20,657 nt of DNA from contig JAGXII010000093.1 of assembly GCA_024635735.1 (NCBI GenBank), positions 1 through 20,657 of the forward strand. Direction: 5' to 3'. This DNA is from Christiangramia sp. GTDB taxonomy: Bacteria > Bacteroidota > Bacteroidia > Flavobacteriales > Flavobacteriaceae. A model generated the notes under the pieces. That model was not told the origin of the DNA and searched no databases. It worked only from the letters and a program-made list of their open reading frames with translations. The translations under genes were made by a program, and so were the position numbers. Below are positions 13,373-20,657 of this stretch, one piece after another (the stretch's first letter is position 1; the number at the start of each line of letters is the position of its first letter).

Positions 13373-15979
13373 ATGAACTTAAATAATTTTACCATAAAAT
13401 CACAGGAGGCTATCCAGCAGGCTCAACAGCTTGCTCAGGAAATGGGCCATCAGCAGATTGAAAATGAGCATCTTTTCAAGGCCATTATGATGGTAGATGA
13501 AAATGCTACTCCATTCCTGTTGAAAAAACTGAACATCAACGTAAATCTATTCACACAGATTCTCGATAAAAGCCTGGAAAGCTTTCCAAAAGTAAGCGGT
13601 GGCGATATTATGCTTTCCCGTGAAGCAGGTAAAACTGTGAACGAAGCTACTACTATCGCTAAAAAGATGAACGACGAATATGTTTCTATCGAACATCTTA
13701 TCCTGGCTATTTTTAAATCTTCCAGTAAAGTCGCTCAGATTCTGAAAGACCAGGGCGCTACCGAAAAACATTTGAAAGCGGCCATCGAAGAACTTAGACA
13801 GGGCGACAGAGTAACCTCACAAAGTGCCGAAGAAACCTATAATTCTCTGGATAAATATGCCAGAAATCTTAATAAGCTGGCCAAAGAAGGAAAACTTGAT
13901 CCTGTAATTGGCCGGGACGAAGAAATTAGAAGAATTCTGCAAATCCTTTCCCGTAGAACCAAGAACAACCCAATGTTGGTTGGTGAACCGGGAACGGGTA
14001 AAACAGCTATTGCTGAAGGATTGGCTCATCGTATTGTAGATGGTGATGTTCCCGAAAACCTTAAAGACAAGCGAATTTATTCCCTTGATATGGGAGCTTT
14101 AATCGCAGGAGCGAAATATAAAGGTGAGTTTGAAGAAAGACTGAAAGCGGTCATAAAAGAAGTTACTTCCAGTGATGGGAATATCGTTCTTTTCATTGAT
14201 GAGATTCATACGCTCGTAGGTGCCGGTGGTGGCCAGGGAGCTATGGATGCCGCTAATATTCTAAAACCTGCACTTGCCCGTGGTGAACTTCGTGCAATTG
14301 GAGCTACCACACTTGATGAGTATCAAAAATATTTTGAAAAAGATAAAGCACTGGAACGTCGTTTCCAGAAAGTGAATGTGGAAGAACCTGATACCGAAAG
14401 TGCGATTTCTATACTTCGCGGTATCAAAGAAAAATATGAAACCCACCATAAGGTACGTATCAAAGATGAGGCTATTATTGCTGCGGTTGAGTTATCACAA
14501 CGTTATATCACAAACAGGTTTTTACCCGATAAAGCTATTGACCTTATGGACGAGGCAGCATCTAAATTAAGAATGGAGATTAACTCCAAACCTGAAGAAC
14601 TGGATGTTTTAGATCGCAAGATCATGCAACTCGAGATTGAAATCGAGGCGATCAAAAGGGAGAAAGATGAGAATAAGCTGAAATCGCTGCGCTCCGATCT
14701 GGCTAATTTAAAAGAGGAGCGAAATGATCTTCACGCGAGATGGATGGGTGAAAAAGAAGTAGTTGATAATATTCAAAATTTAAAGTCGGATATCGAAGAC
14801 TTTAAACTTGAAGCTGAAAAAGCCGAGCGTGAAGGTGACTATGGAAAAGTGGCCGAATTACGTTACGGCAAGGTTAAGGAAGCTCAGGAAAAACTTGAAA
14901 AACTTCAGGAACAGGTTGCTGAAAATAAAGATGGAAAATCCCTGATCCAGGAAGAAGTAACTAATGAGGATATTGCAGAGGTTGTTGCTAAATGGACAGG
15001 CATTCCGGTAACCAAAATGCTGCAAAGTGAACGGGAAAAACTCCTTAAACTGGAAGACGATCTTCATAAAAGAGTTGTTGGCCAGGAAGAAGCAATTACC
15101 GCCGTGAGTGACGCCATCAGGCGAAGCCGCGCAGGATTGCAGGATCAGAAAAGACCGGTTGGTTCATTCTTATTCCTTGGTACAACCGGAGTAGGCAAAA
15201 CAGAACTTGCAAAAGCACTTGCAGAATATTTATTTGACGACGACTCTGCAATGACCCGTATTGATATGAGTGAATACCAGGAAAGACATTCGGTAAGCCG
15301 ATTGGTTGGTGCACCTCCGGGATATGTGGGTTACGATGAAGGCGGACAGTTAACCGAAGCAGTTAGAAGGAAACCTTATTCGGTAGTCTTGCTGGATGAG
15401 ATCGAAAAAGCACATCCCGATACTTTCAATATCCTGTTACAGGTATTGGACGAAGGACGTCTAACCGATAATAAAGGTCGTGTGGCAGATTTTAAGAATA
15501 CGATCATTATCATGACTTCAAATATGGGCAGTCAGATTATTCAGGAGAAATTTGAAAATATCAAGGATGTGGATACAGCGATGGAAACCGCGAAAGTTGA
15601 AGTTCTAGGACTTTTAAAACAAAGTGTACGTCCTGAATTTCTTAACAGGATTGATGATATTGTAATGTTTAGTCCTTTAACCAAAAGCGACATTAAAAAA
15701 ATTGTTGACCTGCAGTTAAAAGGAGTGCAGAAAATGCTTTCTAAGCAACATATAGTTCTGGATGCCACAGAAGAAGCTATCCAATATCTTGCAGCGAAAG
15801 GATTTGATCCTCAATATGGAGCCAGACCTGTGAAAAGGGTTATTCAGCGAGATGTTTTAAATAAACTTTCCAAAGAGATACTCGCAGGGAAAATAAGTAC
15901 AGATAGTATTATTTTACTGGATGAGTTCAATGAGGAACTGGTATTTAGAAACCAGGAACAGCTCGCAAAAAATGAATAA
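13373..15979 (+). CDS. clpB: ATP-dependent chaperone ClpB (Hsp100 disaggregase)
   Basis: This 868-residue AAA+ hexameric disaggregase pulls polypeptides out of aggregates together with DnaK in the cytosol. Residues 1-145 are the double Clp N-domain (NLNNFTIKSQEAIQQAQQLA). NBD1 has Walker A GEPGTGKT (204-211) and Walker B VLFIDEIH (272-279). The middle coiled-coil domain lies around 390-515. NBD2 has Walker A GTTGVGKT (603-610), then LLDEIEKAHPD and NRIDDIVMFSPL. The C-terminal D2-small domain includes YGARPVKRVIQRDVLNKLS. Length matches ClpB (E. coli 857). I chose ATG 13373 because homologues begin with MNLNNFTIKSQ-type sequence. The frame is open to an earlier ATG at 13316, but those 19 codons are non-conserved and cover a palindrome. 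A strong terminator follows. Confidence 0.97.
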   Translation: MNLNNFTIKSQEAIQQAQQLAQEMGHQQIENEHLFKAIMMVDENATPFLLKKLNINVNLFTQILDKSLESFPKVSGGDIMLSREAGKTVNEATTIAKKMNDEYVSIEHLILAIFKSSSKVAQILKDQGATEKHLKAAIEELRQGDRVTSQSAEETYNSLDKYARNLNKLAKEGKLDPVIGRDEEIRRILQILSRRTKNNPMLVGEPGTGKTAIAEGLAHRIVDGDVPENLKDKRIYSLDMGALIAGAKYKGEFEERLKAVIKEVTSSDGNIVLFIDEIHTLVGAGGGQGAMDAANILKPALARGELRAIGATTLDEYQKYFEKDKALERRFQKVNVEEPDTESAISILRGIKEKYETHHKVRIKDEAIIAAVELSQRYITNRFLPDKAIDLMDEAASKLRMEINSKPEELDVLDRKIMQLEIEIEAIKREKDENKLKSLRSDLANLKEERNDLHARWMGEKEVVDNIQNLKSDIEDFKLEAEKAEREGDYGKVAELRYGKVKEAQEKLEKLQEQVAENKDGKSLIQEEVTNEDIAEVVAKWTGIPVTKMLQSEREKLLKLEDDLHKRVVGQEEAITAVSDAIRRSRAGLQDQKRPVGSFLFLGTTGVGKTELAKALAEYLFDDDSAMTRIDMSEYQERHSVSRLVGAPPGYVGYDEGGQLTEAVRRKPYSVVLLDEIEKAHPDTFNILLQVLDEGRLTDNKGRVADFKNTIIIMTSNMGSQIIQEKFENIKDVDTAMETAKVEVLGLLKQSVRPEFLNRIDDIVMFSPLTKSDIKKIVDLQLKGVQKMLSKQHIVLDATEEAIQYLAAKGFDPQYGARPVKRVIQRDVLNKLSKEILAGKISTDSIILLDEFNEELVFRNQEQLAKNE

Positions 15980-16001
15980 TTTACACATACCTTAAAAAGA
16001 A

Positions 16002-16029
16002 AAAAGCGGTAGATTTCTCTACCGCTTTT
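16002..16029. terminator. Bidirectional terminator (clpB / CsbD-like gene)
   Basis: AAAAGCGGTAGA, loop TTTC, TCTACCGCTTTT: a perfect 12-bp stem between convergent genes, with A-rich and T-rich flanks. Confidence 0.92.
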
Positions 16030-16045
16030 AATTAGGGATTCATCA

Positions 16046-16231
16046 TCACCAACTGTCAATTTCCCTTTTCAATTCTTCTTTGGATCTTCCGGTTTTCTCT
16101 TGCATTCTTCCAAGCATTTCATCAAATTTACCTTCAGAATATTCAACATCATCATCGGTGACTCTGCCATATTTTTGCTTAAACTCTCCTCTGATTTGTT
16201 TCCATTTTCCTTCTAACTCATCCTTATTCAT
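16046..16231 (-). CDS. CsbD family small protein
   Basis: This 61-residue, highly charged, helical protein has the CsbD hallmark: MNKDELEGKWKQIRGEFKQK (1-20) followed by YSEGKFDEMLGRMQEKTG. CsbD proteins are abundant stress-induced cytosolic proteins (general stress response in Bacillus, osmotic/phosphate stress elsewhere) with no known biochemical activity. Length is normal for the family and the start is unambiguous. It ends in TGG TGA (Trp, stop), showing in this same window that TGA acts as a stop and TGG as Trp. It lies head to tail with the clpB terminator and diverges from the phytase-like gene. Confidence 0.9.
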   Translation of the reverse strand: MNKDELEGKWKQIRGEFKQKYGRVTDDDVEYSEGKFDEMLGRMQEKTGRSKEELKREIDSW

Positions 16232-16322
16232 AATTTAGTTTTTAAATGTTAACAGGTTAAATATATTTATTCAACTTTTTTATGCGTCCCAAGAAACTCC
16301 CATAATTCTCTTAAACATTTGT

Positions 16323-16330
16323 TATTTTTG
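16323..16330 (+). promoter_or_regulatory. -7 box (TATTTTTG) of the phytase-like gene
   Basis: TATTTTTG matches TAnnTTTG exactly and ends 17 bases before the ATG at 16348. No TTG is found at the expected upstream spacing. Confidence 0.4.
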
Positions 16331-16347
16331 AAATCCAATATATTTCC

Positions 16348-17445
16348 ATGAAAAAGTTCCTGCTTTTACTGATAGTTTTAACACTTTTTACGGCATGTGC
16401 CGTCACCCGGAAAATCGAGAATGAAAGTGTTCAATTAAAATTTCTTGATGAATATGTATTGCCTGGGGATCTTCAATTTCAGAATACTCCCGTTGGCGGA
16501 CTCTCCGGAATAGATTATTACGGGGGCAAATATTACCTTATTTGTGACCAGTCTTCAAACCCCAGAATTTATACAGCGAATCTTGAATTTACTGATAATA
16601 AGTTTAAGAATATCGAAATTGACGGATTGATAAAAATTCAGAAAACTGAGGATTATAGCTCCGATTTTTTGGATCCTGAAGCTATTAGGTTTGATTCAAA
16701 AAGAAACGAAATTGTCATTACCAGTGAGGGCCTTATCGATGAAAACAAGGATCCGGGAATATATGTGCTGTCTCCGGGGGGAACTATTCAGAGCAAATAT
16801 AAGATACCCGAATATTTTAATAGCAATGGTGAACAAAAGCCAAGAAACAATGGAGTTTTTGAAGGTTTAAGTGAGAGTTATGATCATCGAGGTTACTGGG
16901 TAGCCACCGAACTACCTCTGGAAAAGGATGGTTCCAAACCTAAACTCTTCCCTACCCATTCCCATGTTAGAATCACCAAATACGATAAAAACACAGGGGA
17001 ACCTATGCAACAGTTCGCTTATAAACTGGAAGGGATCTCAAAACTTCCAATAAATTTTTTCGCGGTGAATGGGGTTACAGAACTTCTGGAATACGCGCCT
17101 GATAAATTTCTGATTCTGGAAAGAGCTTATTCAGCGGGTTATGGCTCAAATGGAAATACAGTAAAAATATTCCAGGTTGATATTTCAAAAGCATCCAATA
17201 CCCTGAATTTCGAGAATCTTAAAACAGCTGATTATGAAATCCCTGACAAACACCTCATCTTTAATTTTAAATCGGTAAAAGATCAATTAACTGAAGGAAT
17301 TATTGATAATATTGAAGGTATGAGCTTTGGCCCTGTTTTACCTAACGGCAAACAGTCCTTGCTATTAGTATCAGATGATAACTTTAGTAGTTTCGGGCAT
17401 CAGATTACCCAGTTCATACTTTTAGAAATTGAATTCAAAAAGTAA
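16348..17445 (+). CDS. Esterase-like activity of phytase family lipoprotein
   Basis: This is a 365-residue protein with a good lipoprotein signal (MKKFLLLLIVLTLFTAC, lipidated C17). Recognisable family segments (PF13449-type beta-propeller) are GGLSGIDYYGGKYYLICDQS (50-69), DPEAIRFD (109-116), NNGVFEGLSE (167-176), WVATELPL (184-191) and the C-terminal IDNIEGMSFGPVLPNGKQSL plus LLVSDDNF (319-346). The family takes its name from an esterase-like activity reported for a phytase-associated protein; the real substrate is unknown. It is presumably periplasmic or surface-anchored. The start is supported by the signal peptide. A decayed copy of its C-terminal region lies downstream at 20071-20208, beyond the DUF5916 gene. 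Confidence 0.85.
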   Translation: MKKFLLLLIVLTLFTACAVTRKIENESVQLKFLDEYVLPGDLQFQNTPVGGLSGIDYYGGKYYLICDQSSNPRIYTANLEFTDNKFKNIEIDGLIKIQKTEDYSSDFLDPEAIRFDSKRNEIVITSEGLIDENKDPGIYVLSPGGTIQSKYKIPEYFNSNGEQKPRNNGVFEGLSESYDHRGYWVATELPLEKDGSKPKLFPTHSHVRITKYDKNTGEPMQQFAYKLEGISKLPINFFAVNGVTELLEYAPDKFLILERAYSAGYGSNGNTVKIFQVDISKASNTLNFENLKTADYEIPDKHLIFNFKSVKDQLTEGIIDNIEGMSFGPVLPNGKQSLLLVSDDNFSSFGHQITQFILLEIEFKK

Positions 17446-17853
17446 CAACTTCACACCCAAGTGCTGTTTTTATAAATCTGCATTGCTTCTACTTTTCTTC
17501 ATTCAATTCCCAGAAGATATCTCAGGATCCTTCATTAACTAAATAATCCCGCGAGCTGACCTGGGCAGGGCCCGTTTTTTTTGCTTTTATTCCTGCCATG
17601 CGGAACCAATTAATCTTCGCCCCGAATGCCTGCCACCATTCCTAGGTCATTCCCACTAAGTCCTAGTTTAAAAATGCCCCAGGAAGACGCTCCCCGATCG
17701 AAGAGAAAAACCTTAGAATGAAAGAATTACGAGACCACTACCCCACAGATAAGCAAAATTTTTTTATATTGGTCTTCTTATTCTTAATTTTATTTAAAAA
17801 GATATGGAACATCATAAATAATTTTCTTTATACCTTTTTCTCATTATCGCAAA
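17446..17853. other. Intergenic region, 408 bases, partly GC-rich
   Basis: No gene, tRNA or RNA family is recognised here. A possible weak terminator for the upstream gene is GGGC-AGG-GCCC-G followed by eight T (about 17563-17582). CCTAGG and CCTAG occur at 17641-17665 as a short interrupted palindrome. The middle (about 17550-17700) is visibly richer in G+C than the AT-rich 150 bases directly ahead of the next gene. No TAnnTTTG box was found before the DUF5916 start at 17854. Confidence 0.4.
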
Positions 17854-20037
17854 ATGCTTAAATATTTACTAACTTTTATTTTCCTCTTCCTTGTAGTGTC
17901 ACCTGCTAGTCTTTTCGCGCAAAAAGTGAATAGCGCTTATCGCCTACACATAAAAAAAACCACCTCCACGGTAAAAGTTGACGGAATAATGGATGATAAG
18001 GCCTGGTCAAAGGCAGATGTCGCTACTGATTTTTATATGATTCTCCCCACTGATACCAGTTATGCCGAGGTCCACACTGACGTAAGAATGACCTATGATC
18101 AAGAAAACCTTTATCTATTTGTGACTAATCATCACGGTGTCCCGGGTCCTTATATGGTAGAATCATTAAGAAGAGATTTCTCCTTTACCAAAAACGATAA
18201 CTTTCTCATATTTATGGATCCTTTCGATGATCAAACCAATGGTTTTTCTTTTGGAGTAAATGCAGCAGGAGCTCAATGGGATGGGCTGATGTATGACGGT
18301 GGATCTGTGGACCTGAGCTGGGACAACAAATGGACCTCGGCTGTGAAAAATTATGAGGATAAATGGACTTTTGAAGCAGCTATACCCTTTAAAAGCATAC
18401 GCTATAAAAAAGGAATTAAAGAATGGGGCATTAATTTTGGCAGAAATGATCTAAAGACTACTGAAAAATCCAGCTGGGCTCCTGTGCCCCGCCAGTTTCC
18501 CTCAGCCTCCCTAGCCTATACAGGCACCCTGGTCTGGGACGAAACCCCACCATCCACAGGATCAAATATTTCTTTAATTCCGTATATACTGGCAGGAGGA
18601 AGCAAGGATTTTAATGGCCAGGACGGGATAAACAAACGAAGTGAAGCTGGTCTGGATGCCAAAATTGGGTTAGGCTCTTCCTTAAACCTGGATCTGACGA
18701 TAAACCCGGATTTTTCCCAGGTAGAGGTCGATCGGCAGGTGACGAATCTGGATCGGTTTGAACTATTTTTTCCCGAACGCAGACAATTCTTCCTGGAAAA
18801 TGCGGATATAGTGGCCGGTTTCGGTTATGAAAATATCAGGCCCTTCTTCTCAAGACGCATAGGACTTAACGCTCCTATTGATTTTGGTGCCCGACTTAGC
18901 GGGAACATAGGCGAGGACTGGAGGATTAATGCCATGAGTATGCAAACCGGAAAAGTAAATGATATCGGGCTTCCAGCCCAGAACTTCAGCGTTATAGGGA
19001 TACAAAAACGAGTTTTCTCCCGATCCAACATCAGGGCAATTTTTGTGAATAAAGAATTGCTGAACTACTCCCCCGATCCCTCATCAAATCACCCGTCCTA
19101 TAACCAATTCAACAGAAACCTGGGACTGGAATATAATCTTGCTTCCGCCAATAATGTATGGACCGGCAAAGCAATGGTTTTAAAGTCCTTTAGCCCCAAT
19201 GAATCCCAACAAAATTTAATTCACGCCGCCAATTTGCAATACACCAGTGGAAATCTGAACTTTAACTGGAGACATGAATATATATCGGAAAATTACCAGG
19301 CTGAAGTCGGTTATATCCCCCGCACCGGTTACTACAAGATCAATCCGAGTATTGGTTACCTTTTTTTTGGAAAGAACAAATATATCCTAAACCATGGCCC
19401 CCAGTTAAGCACTTCAATATTCTTTAATAAGCACTGGGAGAAAACCGAAAATCTGACTTTGTTTGAGTATATCCTGCGGTTTCATAGCCAAAGCGTTTTA
19501 AGCCTCTGGGCAGGGCAAGATTATGTGCAGCTGCAACAGCCCTTTGACCCTACTAATTTTAGTGGTATCGAACTGGCTGCAGGCACCCAACATCAATGGT
19601 ATCGTTGGGGCGCTAAATTTAATTCTAAACCTCAGAGCATTTTCACCTATTCATTATCATACAGTTCAGGCGGGTATTATGCAGATGGAGCGATGACAAA
19701 TTATGCTGCAGAAATGGGGTATAGGTTTCAACCGTATGTGGGAATCTCTCTTAACGCAACCTATAATGCTCTGGAACTGCCTGAGCAGTGGGGAGACACC
19801 AAATTCTGGTTGGTAGGTCCGAGCCTGGATGTGACCCTGACCAATAAGGTATTCTTTACGGCCTTTGCCCAGTATAATGAACAAATGGACAACCTTAATC
19901 TAAATGGTCGTTTTCAGTGGCGCTTTAGTCCTGCATCAGATTTATTCCTTGTTTATACCGATAATTATATTCCATACCCAGTTCAGGTGCAAAACAGAGC
20001 ACTGTTAATTAAACTCAACTATTGGTGGAATTTATAA
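17854..20037 (+). CDS. DUF5916 outer-membrane protein with CBM9-like N-terminal domain
   Basis: This is a 727-residue protein with a cleavable signal peptide (MLKYLLTFIFLFLVVSPASLFA, cut before Q23). Residues 38-228 form a carbohydrate-binding family 9-like beta domain: VDGIMDDKAWSKAD (42-55), NDNFLIFMDPFDD (114-126), GFSFGVNAAGAQWD (130-143) and FEAAIPFKSIRY. The rest is the DUF5916 region, with the hallmarks NPDFSQVEVD (284-293), RFELFFPERRQFFLEN (301-316) and PFFSRRIG (330-337), then aromatic-rich alternating strands of a probable outer-membrane beta-barrel ending ALLIKLNYWWNL. The function of DUF5916 proteins is unknown; no substrate should be assumed from the CBM9-like fold. The gene has GC-rich stretches unlike its neighbours (39 of 60 bases G or C at 18481-18540 by hand count) and is followed by a gene relic. 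Confidence 0.88.
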   Translation: MLKYLLTFIFLFLVVSPASLFAQKVNSAYRLHIKKTTSTVKVDGIMDDKAWSKADVATDFYMILPTDTSYAEVHTDVRMTYDQENLYLFVTNHHGVPGPYMVESLRRDFSFTKNDNFLIFMDPFDDQTNGFSFGVNAAGAQWDGLMYDGGSVDLSWDNKWTSAVKNYEDKWTFEAAIPFKSIRYKKGIKEWGINFGRNDLKTTEKSSWAPVPRQFPSASLAYTGTLVWDETPPSTGSNISLIPYILAGGSKDFNGQDGINKRSEAGLDAKIGLGSSLNLDLTINPDFSQVEVDRQVTNLDRFELFFPERRQFFLENADIVAGFGYENIRPFFSRRIGLNAPIDFGARLSGNIGEDWRINAMSMQTGKVNDIGLPAQNFSVIGIQKRVFSRSNIRAIFVNKELLNYSPDPSSNHPSYNQFNRNLGLEYNLASANNVWTGKAMVLKSFSPNESQQNLIHAANLQYTSGNLNFNWRHEYISENYQAEVGYIPRTGYYKINPSIGYLFFGKNKYILNHGPQLSTSIFFNKHWEKTENLTLFEYILRFHSQSVLSLWAGQDYVQLQQPFDPTNFSGIELAAGTQHQWYRWGAKFNSKPQSIFTYSLSYSSGGYYADGAMTNYAAEMGYRFQPYVGISLNATYNALELPEQWGDTKFWLVGPSLDVTLTNKVFFTAFAQYNEQMDNLNLNGRFQWRFSPASDLFLVYTDNYIPYPVQVQNRALLIKLNYWWNL

Positions 20038-20070
20038 CAATGTACTGCCATCGGTGAGCCAAAATTTTCT

Positions 20071-20208
20071 ATGAAGAATTTTCTGGTAGAAGAAATAATC
20101 GATAATATTGGAGGGATGAATTACGGTCAAGGCGAGGCAACACTGTTATAGGTCTGCAGGCTTTAAGTTTCAAGTCACCCTTCTGGATATTACATTGAAT
20201 TTAAAATC
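20071..20208 (+). pseudogene. Decayed C-terminal fragment of a phytase-like (PF13449-type) gene
   Basis: The frame from 20071 reads ...EEIIDNIGGMNYGQGEATLL, then TAG (20149-20151), then VC. It parallels GIIDNIEGMSFGP and GKQSLLLVSD at the end of the intact gene at 16348. The TAG stands where the third Leu is expected, one base from TTG. In a shifted frame, GFKFQVTLLDI (20159-20191) and then, after another shift, IEFK (20194-20205) parallel SFGHQITQFILLEIEFKK. Order is kept, with frameshifts and a deletion between. No N-terminal part is visible upstream, where the DUF5916 gene ends. This looks like the tail of a second, mostly lost paralogue. The match is short, so the call rests on motif order. 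Confidence 0.6.
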
Positions 20209-20214
20209 ACTATA

Positions 20215-20657
20215 ATGAAACATTTACTCCTGCTTTCACTATTAATACTATCGGGATGCCAGCATCAAAAGGAAGATGCTTCCGAAGAAAGGAAGGCTTC
20301 CCAGGTGACTACTTATTATTTTATACGTCACGCCGAAAAAGACACCCTCAACCCCGATAATGACGACCCAGAGCTAACAAAAGCCGGGGTGGAACGGGCA
20401 CAAAAATGGGCAGAAGTTTTAAAAGATATCGATCTGGATGCTGTTTACAGTACAAATTATAAAAGAACGATTCAAACCGGAACACCTGTAGCCGAGAGTA
20501 AAGGCGTTGAAGTTAAAATCTATAATGCTAGAAATCTTTATGACACCGAATTTCAGAAAGCAACCCAGGGAAAGACTGTTCTTGTGGTTGGCCATAGCAA
20601 TACGACTCCTCAATTTGTGAATGCTATTCTAAACCAGCCAAAATATTCAGATCTTTC
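20215..20657 (+). CDS. Histidine phosphatase superfamily lipoprotein (partial, 3' end outside)
   Basis: The gene is cut by the window end after 147 residues. It starts with a lipoprotein signal (MKHLLLLSLLILSGC, lipidated C15). YYFIRHAEKD gives the RHG-type motif with Arg38 and His39 (the phosphorylated His). The second conserved Arg84 is in STNYKRTIQT, and His127 in VVGHSNT completes the phosphoglycerate-mutase/acid-phosphatase pocket. It is therefore expected to be an active phosphatase in the periplasm or on the cell surface, with unknown substrate. The ATG follows the phytase-like relic by six bases. The upstream leader therefore derives from that relic, and no promoter box was seen in it. 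Confidence 0.88.
   Translation, partial: MKHLLLLSLLILSGCQHQKEDASEERKASQVTTYYFIRHAEKDTLNPDNDDPELTKAGVERAQKWAEVLKDIDLDAVYSTNYKRTIQTGTPVAESKGVEVKIYNARNLYDTEFQKATQGKTVLVVGHSNTTPQFVNAILNQPKYSDL

Overview
The window looks like a chromosomal, mostly housekeeping segment of a marine-type member of the Bacteroidota, most likely family Flavobacteriaceae. Supporting signs are low G+C, TAA as the usual stop codon, promoters of the TAnnTTTG / TTG type, few Shine-Dalgarno sequences, a carboxypeptidase-regulatory-like domain joined to an outer-membrane barrel, a DUF5916 protein, several lipoproteins, and a YtxJ-type bacillithiol-linked redox protein. No phage, integrase, CRISPR array, tRNA or intact insertion sequence was seen.

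Layout. 1-557: the end of a sodium:solute symporter, overlapping tail to tail with a small CoA-binding protein. 558-5079: a TonB-receptor-like outer-membrane protein facing a YbiT-like ABC-F ATPase, with a terminator and a two-hairpin repeat between them. 5250-8266: a thioredoxin-fold lipoprotein without its redox cysteines, a small transaldolase and a short-chain dehydrogenase. 8314-8441: the small SRP RNA gene with a textbook Bacteroidota promoter. 8493-9955: glutaminyl cyclotransferase plus a hotdog thioesterase, overlapping by one base. 10067-12741: glyA, diverging from a fumarylacetoacetase gene interrupted by one in-frame TGA. 12796-16231: ytxJ, clpB and a CsbD-like gene. 16348-20657: an esterase-like phytase lipoprotein, a GC-richer DUF5916 outer-membrane protein, a decayed fragment of a second phytase-like gene, and the start of a histidine-phosphatase lipoprotein.

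Transcription is organised as alternating convergent and divergent units. Five convergent pairs each share one hairpin that can terminate from both sides, and divergent pairs share short gaps with recognisable -7 boxes. Metabolic roles represented are the pentose-phosphate pathway (transaldolase), one-carbon metabolism (GlyA), tyrosine catabolism (fumarylacetoacetase, probably broken), thiol homeostasis (YtxJ), protein targeting (SRP RNA) and disaggregation (ClpB).

I found no clear new multi-gene system. The points most worth a second look are: the nonsense codon in fumarylacetoacetase at an invariant Trp; the ABC-F protein in which one composite ATP site appears to be lost on both contributing faces; the redox-dead thioredoxin-like lipoprotein; a 27-nt inverted repeat whose two arms differ only by transitions, four of them compensated; and the gene relic next to the DUF5916 gene.
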